Positions 46,725 through 56,032 of a DNA stretch of 61,360 bases are shown one piece after another (within the stretch, counting starts at the first letter, position 1; every line of letters begins with the position of its first letter). This DNA comes from Novosphingobium sp. Its GTDB lineage: Bacteria > Pseudomonadota > Alphaproteobacteria > Sphingomonadales > Sphingomonadaceae. The notes below the pieces were generated by a model. That model made no database searches. It saw nothing but the letters and a program-made list of their open reading frames with translations, and was not told the DNA's origin. The stretch spans positions 1-61,360 of the forward strand of contig JAQWKP010000001.1 in NCBI GenBank assembly GCA_029247785.1. The letters are read 5' to 3'. The position numbers and the translations under genes are program-made.

Positions 46725-47972
46725 TCATCGTTCCGCGATGGCGTGTGCGATCACGTTATAGATGTGGTCGAGATCGCTATCGTCGATGCAATAAGGCGGC
46801 ATCACATAGATCGTATTGCCAAGCGGCCGGAGCAGCACGTCGTGCTCGCGAAAATATGCCATCAGCCTGGGTGCAGCCTCGTCGAGGTAGCTATCCTCGC
46901 CAGCCACTTCGAAGGCGGCGATGGTGCCGCACCTGCGTGGATTTCGGATCGGCGCAGTGGCGGCGAGCGCGTCGAGACATTCGGCCTGGCGCTGGGCGAG
47001 GTTGGCGACCCGCTCCAGTACCGGCTCCTCGCGCCAGATAGCGAGATTGGCGAGAGCAGCAGCGCAGGCGATCGGATTGGCGGTGTAGCTGGAGGAATGA
47101 AAGAACATCCGGGCGCGGTCGGTGCTGTAGTGTGCCTGGAACACCTCCTCGCTCGCCATGGTCACCGCAAGAGGCACCGATCCGCCGGTGAGCCCTTTCG
47201 ACAGGCACATGATGTCCGGCACGATCCCGGCCTGTTCGCAGGCCCGCAGCGTGCCGGTCCTGCCCCAGCCAGTCATCACTTCGTCGGCGATGAACAGCAC
47301 TCCCGCGCGCGCGCAGATCGCATGCATTTCGGTCAGGATCGCGGGCGGGTACATCATCATGCCACCCGCGCCGAGCACCAGGGGCTCGACAATCAGGGCG
47401 GCAGCTTCATCATCGGCGCAAGCGCGGGCGAGTGCGTCGAGCGTATCCTGTTCGCTGCCCGCGGCGGGAAACGGAATGCGCGTCACGTCGAACAGCAACG
47501 GTTCATAGGTCCGGTTGAAGGTGCCGCGCGCGCCCACCGACATCGCACCGATGGTGTCGCCATGATAGGAATGGTCCATGACGATGATTCGGTGGCGCAG
47601 CTTGCCGCGCGCCGCCCAGGTGCCCAGCGCCATCTTCAGCGCGACCTCGACGCTGGTTGAACCCGAATCGGTATAGAAGACGCGGGTGAGCTGGTCCGGC
47701 ATTGTTGCGCAAAGCTCGCGGGCTAGGGCTTCGGCGGGCTCATGCGTCCAACCGGCAAAGATCAGCTGGTCGAGCTGCCCGGCCTGTTCGGCGATCGCCG
47801 CCATGATGCGCGGCTCGCAGTGGCCGTGGGTCGTCACCCACCAGGAGGAGATCCCGTCGATGATCCGTCGACCGTCCACTGTGTAGAGCGCCGCTCCTTC
47901 GCTGCGCACGACTTGCGGGATCGGCTCTTCGAGGCCGTGCTGTGTAAAGGGATGCCAGACCGGGGACGTCAC
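46725..47972 (-). CDS. bioA: Adenosylmethionine-8-amino-7-oxononanoate aminotransferase
   Basis: 'VWHPFTQHGLEEPIPQVVRSEGAALYTVDGRRIIDGISSWWVTTHGHCEP', 'FIADEVMTGWGRTG'. Confidence 0.96.
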   Translation of the reverse strand: MTSPVWHPFTQHGLEEPIPQVVRSEGAALYTVDGRRIIDGISSWWVTTHGHCEPRIMAAIAEQAGQLDQLIFAGWTHEPAEALARELCATMPDQLTRVFYTDSGSTSVEVALKMALGTWAARGKLRHRIIVMDHSYHGDTIGAMSVGARGTFNRTYEPLLFDVTRIPFPAAGSEQDTLDALARACADDEAAALIVEPLVLGAGGMMMYPPAILTEMHAICARAGVLFIADEVMTGWGRTGTLRACEQAGIVPDIMCLSKGLTGGSVPLAVTMASEEVFQAHYSTDRARMFFHSSSYTANPIACAAALANLAIWREEPVLERVANLAQRQAECLDALAATAPIRNPRRCGTIAAFEVAGEDSYLDEAAPRLMAYFREHDVLLRPLGNTIYVMPPYCIDDSDLDHIYNVIAHAIAER

Positions 47973-48607
47973 GAGGCGAAATCCGCTAGGTTGAAGTTTG
48001 CCTGGAAAGCCTCATCGAGCGTTTCATGGGTCAGCGGGTTTAGCCACGGCAGCCGCCCGAGCCTGCGCACCCCACCTATTTCGGCAATTGTCCGCTCGCT
48101 GTCCTCATTTGTCTCACCGACGAAGGCAATACCATGAACTGGCACCCCCCGGCTGGTGAGTGCTTCGATTGAGAGCAGGCTGTGATTGATCGTGCCGAGC
48201 CGAGTTGATGCGACCAGCACTACCGGAGCGCCCCAGCGAGCGAAGATATTGGCGAAGGTAACATGCCGGGTGAGGGGTACCATCACCCCGCCTGCACCTT
48301 CGACGACCAGCGAAGAAACGATATCGGGCAGGGCCAAAAGCTCCGGATCGATGGCAACCCCGTCGATCTCGGCAGCGCGATGGGGCGAGCAGGGGGTTAC
48401 GAGCCGATGGGCTTCGGGGAGAATGCGATTCCCCGCAATGCCAGCCAACGTAGCGACACGCTCACTGTCCGACATACCATCCTGGTCGAGCCCTGCCTGC
48501 ACTGGCTTCCAATATGTCGCTCCGAGCGCTCCTGTCAGCGCGGCTGCAAATACTGTCTTGCCGATACCGGTATCGGTTCCTGTGACGATGAAACGCGCCG
48601 CGCTCAT
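47969..48607 (-). CDS. bioD: Dethiobiotin synthetase
   Basis: 'FIVTGTDTGIGKTVFAAALTGALGATYWKPVQAG'. Confidence 0.96.
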   Translation of the reverse strand: MSAARFIVTGTDTGIGKTVFAAALTGALGATYWKPVQAGLDQDGMSDSERVATLAGIAGNRILPEAHRLVTPCSPHRAAEIDGVAIDPELLALPDIVSSLVVEGAGGVMVPLTRHVTFANIFARWGAPVVLVASTRLGTINHSLLSIEALTSRGVPVHGIAFVGETNEDSERTIAEIGGVRRLGRLPWLNPLTHETLDEAFQANFNLADFAS

Positions 48608-49389
48608 TGCTCTCGATCAGGCAGGTGTTGGAAATGTCCTGTCGCTGTCTCATATGTCACCGACGCGCCCTGCTCCTCGAAGCGCTTCATGACGCGGCGC
48701 AGATCGGTTGGTGCGAGCGGGCGGTGACCGGCAGTGGCGGTATGCGCGCCGATAGCTTTGAGGGAATGCAGGAAGTTTGGCGCACTTTCATGCTGTTCGG
48801 TCAGACGTTCGATCTGGAGCGGGCCGCAACGTGCTGTCGAATGCATGGTCTCCAACTCGGCGGCTTTGCAAAAGCGCGGTGTGCCGCAAGACAGTCCTTC
48901 GGCATCATGCGCGGTGCGCCACTCGACAAAGCTGCCCGCCGCCAGCGTTGAGAACAGGCAATGCCCGCTCGGTGCGAGCCAGCTGAGCATACGGGAAAGC
49001 GCGGCGGCGGAATCATCGAACCATTGCATGACAAGGCTCGAACAAATGAGATCAAAGGGTTCGGCCTCACCCGGTTCGCCATATTCGCCATCAAGCAACG
49101 CAAAGCGGCGATTCTCGCTTTCTCCGATCCGTGCCCGGCAGCGCTCAACCATTGCGGGGGCGATATCGGTAATCAGCCACTCGCCGTCGATGTTCCGTTC
49201 GATCAGCGCCTCGGTCAAAAAGCCGGTGCCGCAGCCGATCTCAAGAATGCGGGGGCGAGCAGGCAGCGGCAGTTCGACAATGCGCTGGGCCAGGCGTCGC
49301 GCGACAACGCGTTGCACCCGTGCATGCCGGTCGTAATCCTGCGCGGCGGAAAAGGCATCCCGGACCTGGAGGCGGTGCATTGCGTTCAT
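48604..49389 (-). CDS. bioC: Malonyl-ACP O-methyltransferase BioC
   Basis: 'FSAAQDYDRHARVQRVVARRLAQRI', 'RILEIGCGTGFLTEALIER'; operon context. Confidence 0.92.
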   Translation of the reverse strand: MNAMHRLQVRDAFSAAQDYDRHARVQRVVARRLAQRIVELPLPARPRILEIGCGTGFLTEALIERNIDGEWLITDIAPAMVERCRARIGESENRRFALLDGEYGEPGEAEPFDLICSSLVMQWFDDSAAALSRMLSWLAPSGHCLFSTLAAGSFVEWRTAHDAEGLSCGTPRFCKAAELETMHSTARCGPLQIERLTEQHESAPNFLHSLKAIGAHTATAGHRPLAPTDLRRVMKRFEEQGASVTYETATGHFQHLPDREQ

Positions 49390-50015
49390 CTCAGTCGCTC
49401 CATGAACGCGGAGATGGCATCGGCGCAAGTGGCCGGGTGCTGCAACGGCAGCAAATGGCCGCCGGTTTCGTGGGTGCGATGCTCGCAGCGACTGGCTCCA
49501 GCAAACACTGCGTCGCGCATAGCGGCTGGCAAGATAGCGTCGTAAGCGCCCTGCAGAGACAGGATCGGCAGGTCGCAATGCGCGGCTTGTGACCTGCAGT
49601 CGCTATCGCGCAAGGCGACGAGGTCTTCCAGTAGCTTCGTTTCGTCCATCTTCCCGAAGGGCGTATCGCAGCCGCACCGGCCACGGAATTCGCCGAGTTC
49701 CTCTCTGGGCGCATCCACGAATCGCGCGATCATGCGATCCACCATGCGGGCCGGGACTCCCGGATAGTCCTTGCTCGCGGTGAAGCGGTCGAAGCTGTTG
49801 ATCGCGACAATGCCGCAGCAATCCGGTTGCAGTCCAGCGAGTAGGCGCATTGTTCCGAAGCTATGGGTGACTGCGATGAAGTCGCCTCCAGGATTCGCCT
49901 CGGTCGGCGCGCCGAAATAGCCCCTTTCGGAAAAGCTGTGGTCCGCAAAATTCCGGGCCAGCTCGGCCCAGATCCTGCTGTCGAATCCCCAGCCATGGAC
50001 GAAGACCAGCCTCAC
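49386..50015 (-). CDS. Alpha/beta hydrolase, candidate pimeloyl-ACP methyl ester esterase (BioH/BioG analog)
   Basis: 'MRLVFVHGWGFDSRIWAELA', nucleophile elbow 'VTHSFGTMRL', 'HETGGHLLPL'; between bioF and bioC with 4-nt overlaps. Confidence 0.8.
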   Translation of the reverse strand: MRLVFVHGWGFDSRIWAELARNFADHSFSERGYFGAPTEANPGGDFIAVTHSFGTMRLLAGLQPDCCGIVAINSFDRFTASKDYPGVPARMVDRMIARFVDAPREELGEFRGRCGCDTPFGKMDETKLLEDLVALRDSDCRSQAAHCDLPILSLQGAYDAILPAAMRDAVFAGASRCEHRTHETGGHLLPLQHPATCADAISAFMERLR

Positions 50016-51175
50016 CGTGAGGCCCGGATCGCCGCGACCAGCATGTCGATATCGTCATGTGAGTGCGTCGCGCGCAGAGCGAGACGCAGGCGGCTGGTGC
50101 CGGGCGGCACTGTTGGTGGACGGATCGCCGAGGCGACGATGTTCCGGTCCGCCAGCGCTTCGCTCAGCCTCACGGCCTCACCTGCATCGCCGACGATCGC
50201 TGGGACGATGTGGGTGGTGGAATTGAGGCTGTCCACTCCGAGGGTGCTGAGGCCGCGCCGCAGTGTATCGCCCAGCTCGCCGAGATGGGCGCGCTTCCTG
50301 TCCATGAGCGGGACGAGTTCGAACGCCGCATCAATCGCGCCGAGCACCGCTGGCGGTGGTGCGGTCGAGAAGATGAAGCTGGAGCAGGTGTTGACGAGGT
50401 AATCGCACAGCAGGCGCGAGCCGGCGACATAGGCACCAAAACAGCCCAATGCCTTGCTGAATGTTCCCATGACCAGATCGACACTGCCGGGAAAGCCCGC
50501 GGAAAGCCCGGCTCCTCCGGGGCCGACCACACCGGTTGCATGGGCCTCGTCCAGATAGAGGAAGGCATCGAGACGCTGGGCGATGTCAACCAGCCGGGCG
50601 AGGTCGGCCATGTCGCCATCCATGCTGAAAACGCTTTCGGTTATGATGATTCGAGCCGGTGAATCGGCTCCCTTGTTCGCAAGCAGTTCCTCGAGGTGGT
50701 CGAGATCATTGTGACGAAAACGGTGCTGCTTCGCGCCGGCAGCGGCGCAGCCATGATGCAGGCTGGCGTGGATCAGCCGATCGGTGAACACTGCCGCGCC
50801 CGGTGCAGCGGCTAGCAGCGCAGGCACCACGGCGGCATTTGCCTGCCAGCCAGTAGCGAACAACAATGCCGCCTCGGTGCCCTTGAACGCTGCAATCCTA
50901 GCTTCGAGTGCGAGATGTGCCTCTCTTGTCCCGGTTACCAGCCGCGATGCGCCTGCACCCGCTCCCAGCTTCTTGCTCCATTCGCTTGCACGCTCAATCA
51001 GCAGAGGGTGCTGCGACAGGTTGAGATAATCATTGCTGGAGAAATCAAGGCAGTTGCGGCCCTCAAGTTGCAGTCGCCCCTGCGGCTTCATTTCCGTCGA
51101 GCGCAGGCTCCGGTGTTGTCCGCGCGCTTCGATGGCGCGCAGTGCTTCGGAGAAATTGTCGTTCAGGCTGCTCAT
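50012..51175 (-). CDS. bioF: 8-amino-7-oxononanoate synthase
   Basis: 'LDFSSNDYLNLSQHPLLIERASEWSKKLGAGAGASRLVTGT', 'DEAHATGVVGPGGAG'. Confidence 0.95.
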   Translation of the reverse strand: MSSLNDNFSEALRAIEARGQHRSLRSTEMKPQGRLQLEGRNCLDFSSNDYLNLSQHPLLIERASEWSKKLGAGAGASRLVTGTREAHLALEARIAAFKGTEAALLFATGWQANAAVVPALLAAAPGAAVFTDRLIHASLHHGCAAAGAKQHRFRHNDLDHLEELLANKGADSPARIIITESVFSMDGDMADLARLVDIAQRLDAFLYLDEAHATGVVGPGGAGLSAGFPGSVDLVMGTFSKALGCFGAYVAGSRLLCDYLVNTCSSFIFSTAPPPAVLGAIDAAFELVPLMDRKRAHLGELGDTLRRGLSTLGVDSLNSTTHIVPAIVGDAGEAVRLSEALADRNIVASAIRPPTVPPGTSRLRLALRATHSHDDIDMLVAAIRASR

Positions 51176-51309
51176 ACATCGATCCGGTATTGGATGAGGC
51201 GGCTGCGCACAATGGTCAGCCTGCGCCGCGCGGGGCGGATAAAGGGTGCGCGGAGCACCCATGTAGGATAGAATGATGTCAAGAATGACGTGATGGGAGG
51301 AGAAGGCGC

Positions 51310-53562
51310 ATGGCGACCGCTGCAAAAGTTCGGCCCGAGGAGACGGCCCTCGCAGAAAAGAAGCGCGGCACTTGCCCGATTTGCGGGGTCGGCTGTTTTG
51401 TCGAGGCCAAGATTGAGAACAAGCGCGCGGTTTCGATCCGGCCAGATCGCACCGCTGGTTTTCCAGCCGACTGCCCGCGTGCTGGCCAGGCGATCGACTA
51501 TCACGATCACAAGGACCGGATAAATCACCCGATGAAGCGCGTCGGTAAGCGCGGCGAGGGCAAGTGGGAACAGATCAGCTGGGATCAGGCACTTGATGAG
51601 ATCGCCGAGAAGCTTGCGAGCATCCGTGAACGACACGGGCCTGAGGCGGTTCAGACCATGGGTGGGTCCTACAAGGGCGCGGGCGACATGTCGTGCTGGC
51701 GCTGGTCGAACCTGTGGGGCACACCCAACATCCTTTTCCAGGGCAAGAATTGCGGCGAGGCCGAGCTGCTCGCCGAATGGGCGGTCTATGGCGACCAGGC
51801 CTGCATCGGCAACGCGCCAATTCCGGGGCTCACCAAGAGCCTGATTCTGTGGGGAGTCGGTGGTTCGATGTCGACATCGGGCCAGGTCAAGAATCTCAAG
51901 GCCTATAAGGAGGCGGGCGGAAAGCTGATCGTCATTGATCCGCGATCAACCGACCTCACTGAAATGGCCGATATCTGGATGCAGATCAGGCCCGGCTCGG
52001 ACGGCGCGCTGGCCTATGGCATGATCAACGTGATCATATCCGAGAAGCTTTATGACGCGACTTTCGTTGATAAATGGTGCGTGGGGCTGGATGATCTCGC
52101 CGAGAAGGTGCGCAGCTTCACGCCCGAACGGACCGCGGAACTCACCTGGGTTCCTGCCGATACGATCGTTGCAGCCGCGCGGATGTTCGCAACTAACACC
52201 CCCGGCCACATCCCGTTTGGGCTCGGGACTGCCGAATCGGGCAAGAGCACCACGGCTGCGGTTTTCGGAAAAACCTATCTGCGCGCGATCACTGGCAATC
52301 TCGATATCGAAGGCGGTTCGCGCTTCGCTGATGAGCCGGTCTCGACCCGGCTGATCGAGGAAATGCATTGGGACACGCTGATCAATCACCCCCAGCGCAC
52401 ACGCGACAATATCAGCTCCGAAACCTATCCGATTGCTTCGGTCAGGGGTCTGAAGGCCTATCGCAAGGCGATGGCGAAGGTCCATCCCAGGGGCATCGGC
52501 CCGATGATCTATAATATGGTGGTGGCACCCGCAGCCATCCCGATCGCGATTCTCGAAGGCAAGCCCTATCCGGTGAAGGCCTGGATCCTGCAGGCCGGCA
52601 ATCCTCTGGTCGCGCTAAGCGATTCGAAGCGCCTGCATGAAGCTATGATGAGCGATGAGCTCGAACTCAGCGTCAATATGGACCACTGGATTACGCCCTG
52701 TACCGAGCTGGCAGATTATGTCCTGCCGGCAACCGACGGTCTGGAACGGCCGCTATTGAGCAATATGTGGGGGTTTGCCGATGCCCATTCCGCCGCGCCG
52801 CGTATCGTCGAGCCGCTCTATGAGCGCCGAGACGATTACCAGCTGTGGCGCGAGCTCGGCAACAGGCTCGGTCAGCAGGGCATGTGGCCCGACACGATGG
52901 AACAATGGTTCGACAACATCCTCGAGCCTACCGGCATGTCTCATGCCGACCTGTCCGACAAATCCATGCCCTGGTTGATGCCCGAGCCGCAGCACCAGCG
53001 CTATGAGGACACCGGTTTTGCGACTGCTTCTGGCAAGGTCGAGCTGTCGTCGGCGCTGCTCGAAAGCCTGGGCTATGACCCGATTCCTGAATATGAGGAG
53101 CCAAGCTGGAGCCCGGAAGCGAGCCCCGAACTGTTCGAACAGTTTCCGCTGGTGTTGACTACCGGTAATTCGCTCAAATGGTACTATCGCTCGCAGCACA
53201 AGCATCTCGAAGTGATGCGCCGGCAGCATCCTTATGCGCAGGTCACCCTGCATCCCGACACTGCCTCTGAGCTGGGCATCGCCCATGACGAAATCGTCTG
53301 GGTGGAAACGCCAATGGGGCGGGTCAAACAGCAAGCCAAGCTCGATCCCGGGATGCACCTGCGGGTCGCCCATGCCGACAGCCACATGTGGTATCCCGAA
53401 AGAAAAGCCGAAGGTGATGCGCATTACGGCGTGTGGGAATCGAACATCAACGCGATCCTGCCCGATGGCGAGGAATATTCCGACTATGCCGGCGACAACT
53501 ACATGCGCGGGCTGATCTGCCGGCTGTATCCGGTCGAGGAGGTGGCGGTGGCAGCCGAATAG
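51310..53562 (+). CDS. Molybdopterin (bis-MGD) oxidoreductase, formate-dehydrogenase/arsenate-reductase superfamily
   Basis: [4Fe-4S] 'CPICGVGCFVE...CPRAG'; candidate Mo-ligand 'FQGKNCGEAELLAEW'; C-terminal MopB domain 'PLVLTTGNSLKWYYRSQHKHLEVMRRQHPYAQVTLHPDTASELGI'. Confidence 0.92.
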   Translation: MATAAKVRPEETALAEKKRGTCPICGVGCFVEAKIENKRAVSIRPDRTAGFPADCPRAGQAIDYHDHKDRINHPMKRVGKRGEGKWEQISWDQALDEIAEKLASIRERHGPEAVQTMGGSYKGAGDMSCWRWSNLWGTPNILFQGKNCGEAELLAEWAVYGDQACIGNAPIPGLTKSLILWGVGGSMSTSGQVKNLKAYKEAGGKLIVIDPRSTDLTEMADIWMQIRPGSDGALAYGMINVIISEKLYDATFVDKWCVGLDDLAEKVRSFTPERTAELTWVPADTIVAAARMFATNTPGHIPFGLGTAESGKSTTAAVFGKTYLRAITGNLDIEGGSRFADEPVSTRLIEEMHWDTLINHPQRTRDNISSETYPIASVRGLKAYRKAMAKVHPRGIGPMIYNMVVAPAAIPIAILEGKPYPVKAWILQAGNPLVALSDSKRLHEAMMSDELELSVNMDHWITPCTELADYVLPATDGLERPLLSNMWGFADAHSAAPRIVEPLYERRDDYQLWRELGNRLGQQGMWPDTMEQWFDNILEPTGMSHADLSDKSMPWLMPEPQHQRYEDTGFATASGKVELSSALLESLGYDPIPEYEEPSWSPEASPELFEQFPLVLTTGNSLKWYYRSQHKHLEVMRRQHPYAQVTLHPDTASELGIAHDEIVWVETPMGRVKQQAKLDPGMHLRVAHADSHMWYPERKAEGDAHYGVWESNINAILPDGEEYSDYAGDNYMRGLICRLYPVEEVAVAAE

Positions 53563-53569
53563 GCGTGCG

Positions 53570-54565
53570 TCACGCCGAACAGCTTGCGCCGCCCAGCACG
53601 CAAAACCGCGCACAATGGGGGTGGTTCAGCGCGACCGGAAGGGCCGCTTCGGCGAGCGACTGGCCCAAGCTAAAGTCTGGCTCATAGGGCAGCAGCGTAC
53701 AGGCGACGATGCTCGGTGCGGATTCGCCCTTGCGGTGCACCACCATGCGGCTGGTCGCGCACATCACATCTTCTGGAGACTTTTTGAGGATCGACCAGCA
53801 TCCAGTGGTGATCTCGGCAATGTCGGCAGTCGCGTCCATTTCCGGAAAGAGGATCAGGTCCTCTGGATTTTGTGCATCCAGTTCAAGGCCTAGTTTATCG
53901 AACAGCGCTGCGAAGCCGGTGCGTGCGGCAGCTGTTTCCTCTTCGGCTAATTGGCGTCCGGCAACAGCGATCCGCAGCCCGTTGCCAGCAAGCCATTGCA
54001 GGCCGGCGAGGACGGGCCCCCAATTGCCCGCGCCTCGCTCGGCTTCGTGGATGGCGCTTGTGTGATGATCCAGGCTGACGCGCAGGGTCAGTCTGTCGCC
54101 GAAGCGCTTACCAAGTTCCAGCAGTTTTGCTTCGCGCCGCCGCATGGGCTGCATCGCATTGGTCAGCACAAGTACGTCAAAGCCACGCGTAAGCGTGTCT
54201 TCCAGCACCATGAGGAATTCGGGGTTCATGAAGGGCTCGCCGCCGGTGAAGCCAATCTCGCGCGTCGACAGGTCGGTGTTTGCGATTTCGTCGAGAAAAG
54301 CGCGGACATTCGCTGAAGACAGATACACCAGCGCGTCGTTGGTAGGGCTGCTTTCGATATAGCAATTGGCGCAGGCCAGGTTGCACAGCGTGCCGGTGTT
54401 GAACCACAGCGTCTTTAGCCCCGTGAAAGCGACCGTTGCGCGCGGCTCGCCATTCGCAGTCCATTGCGGATCCGTGAATTTTTCGCTGGGAAGTGGCGAG
54501 GCCGGGACGCGGAACGGCGATGGTCCGGCAGGCGCATTGCGGCTCTTGCTGCGGGTCGCCATCAT
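53570..54565 (-). CDS. Radical SAM protein with SPASM-like Cys-rich C-terminus
   Basis: 'LCNLACANCYIESSP' (CxxxCxxC), 'GFTGGEPFMNPEF', C-terminal 'HPHCARFCVLGGASCSA'. Confidence 0.88.
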   Translation of the reverse strand: MMATRSKSRNAPAGPSPFRVPASPLPSEKFTDPQWTANGEPRATVAFTGLKTLWFNTGTLCNLACANCYIESSPTNDALVYLSSANVRAFLDEIANTDLSTREIGFTGGEPFMNPEFLMVLEDTLTRGFDVLVLTNAMQPMRRREAKLLELGKRFGDRLTLRVSLDHHTSAIHEAERGAGNWGPVLAGLQWLAGNGLRIAVAGRQLAEEETAAARTGFAALFDKLGLELDAQNPEDLILFPEMDATADIAEITTGCWSILKKSPEDVMCATSRMVVHRKGESAPSIVACTLLPYEPDFSLGQSLAEAALPVALNHPHCARFCVLGGASCSA

Positions 54566-55980
54566 CCGAGCAACCTGCGCGTTCCGGCGACCAAAGCGGC
54601 CCAGCGTTTCGGCCATGTGCCAAAGAGGACCGGTTCCCACACAGCAAAGCTCGCGGCCTTCGAAATCTCGCCGCGGGTCGGATAGGCGACGATCGCCGAT
54701 CCCAGCGCGAAGGTGGAGGCTTTGCCGCCGATGATTTGCGCCCACGGAAGCAATAGGTCTCCGGCATGGGTGCCGATGACGGTGACGCCCAGAACCTTGC
54801 GACCTTTCATCACCAACTTGAGGAAGCCGTTCGCCTCACCTTCGGCAATTGCTCGGTCATTGTCGCCGAAATCTTCGCGAATCACCTTCACTTTTGAGCC
54901 ATAGCTTTCTCGTGCTTGCGATTCGGTAAGCCCGATCTGGGCAAGTTCGGGGTGAGTGAAGGTGCAATGCGGAAGCGCGGACCAGTTCACTTTCTGGGCA
55001 AGCCCAAGCGCGACCTCTACAGCGACTAGCGATCCCTCATAGCCTGCCGCATGGGTAAAACGCGGCCCCTCGCGGCAGTCGCCAATCGCATAGATGCGGC
55101 GGTTTGATGTTCGGCGCCGACGATCGACCGGTATGCCCTTCTTGCCGGATTCGACCCCGGCAATGTCGAGCGCAAGCCCTGTGACATTGGCCGTGCGCCC
55201 CGCAGCGACCAACAGGTGGCTCCCCGAAACGCGCTGTCCGTCGTTGCACACCACCGCGATGCCAGTTTCGGTCCTGGAGACACTTTCAGCCTCGTTCCTC
55301 ATCATTCGCACGCCTTCATCCGCCAGACTGCGGGTCAGTATGTCCGCAGCGTCCCGATCGTCGCGGCCAAGCGGCTGTCCCCTGCCGATCACCGTCACCT
55401 CGCTGCCAAGGCGCCGGAAGGCTTGCGCCATCTCCACTCCGATCGCGCCTGCGCCGATAATGACGAGGTGATCGGGCAACTCGTCCAGTTCGAACAGGTT
55501 CTCGTTGGTCAGGAATTTGATCTCATCAATCCCGGCGATCTGTGGGATCGCCGGCTTCGAACCGGTGGCGATGACGATTCTCGGAGCACGCAGCTCGCGC
55601 GTTCCTGCCCGAATTCGGTCCTTGCTGATGAATTCGGCCCAAGAGCGGATCACTTCAACGCCCATTGCCTCAAAGCGCTCCTGCGAATCGTGTGGTTCGA
55701 TCGCGGCGATGGCTTCGCGAATATGTGCTGAAACGCCTTCCCACGCGACTTGCGGCGGTCCCAGTGTCACGCCGAAGCAGTCGTCCTGCCTGCCCTGATG
55801 CGCTCGGGCGGCGGCGGCGATCAGGGCCTTGGAAGGTACGCAGCCGGTATTGAGACATTCCCCGCCCATCCGGTCTGCTTCGATCAGCGCGACTTTGAGG
55901 CCGAACAGCGCCGCGCCGCCCGCTGCGGTCAACCCGGCCGCGCCGCCGCCGATAACGATCAAGTCATGGGTGAAGGACAT
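54562..55980 (-). CDS. FAD-dependent pyridine nucleotide-disulfide oxidoreductase (mercuric reductase/dihydrolipoyl dehydrogenase-like)
   Basis: 'DLIVIGGGAAGLTAAGGAALFG', redox disulfide 'GGECLNTGCVPSKALI', C-terminal dimerisation domain. Confidence 0.92.
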   Translation of the reverse strand: MSFTHDLIVIGGGAAGLTAAGGAALFGLKVALIEADRMGGECLNTGCVPSKALIAAAARAHQGRQDDCFGVTLGPPQVAWEGVSAHIREAIAAIEPHDSQERFEAMGVEVIRSWAEFISKDRIRAGTRELRAPRIVIATGSKPAIPQIAGIDEIKFLTNENLFELDELPDHLVIIGAGAIGVEMAQAFRRLGSEVTVIGRGQPLGRDDRDAADILTRSLADEGVRMMRNEAESVSRTETGIAVVCNDGQRVSGSHLLVAAGRTANVTGLALDIAGVESGKKGIPVDRRRRTSNRRIYAIGDCREGPRFTHAAGYEGSLVAVEVALGLAQKVNWSALPHCTFTHPELAQIGLTESQARESYGSKVKVIREDFGDNDRAIAEGEANGFLKLVMKGRKVLGVTVIGTHAGDLLLPWAQIIGGKASTFALGSAIVAYPTRGEISKAASFAVWEPVLFGTWPKRWAALVAGTRRLLG

Positions 55981-56032
55981 CGCGGAAGGGTAACCGATCC
56001 TGGTTGCGCTGCGAATAGTTCATCAGCATGCT

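Noticed and set aside
46533-47660. 375-aa plus-strand ORF
   Set aside because: Antisense to bioA; shadow ORF.
51176-51309. BioR-type operator (TTATMKATAA-like) upstream of bioF
   Set aside because: No matching palindrome found by eye in the bioF upstream region.
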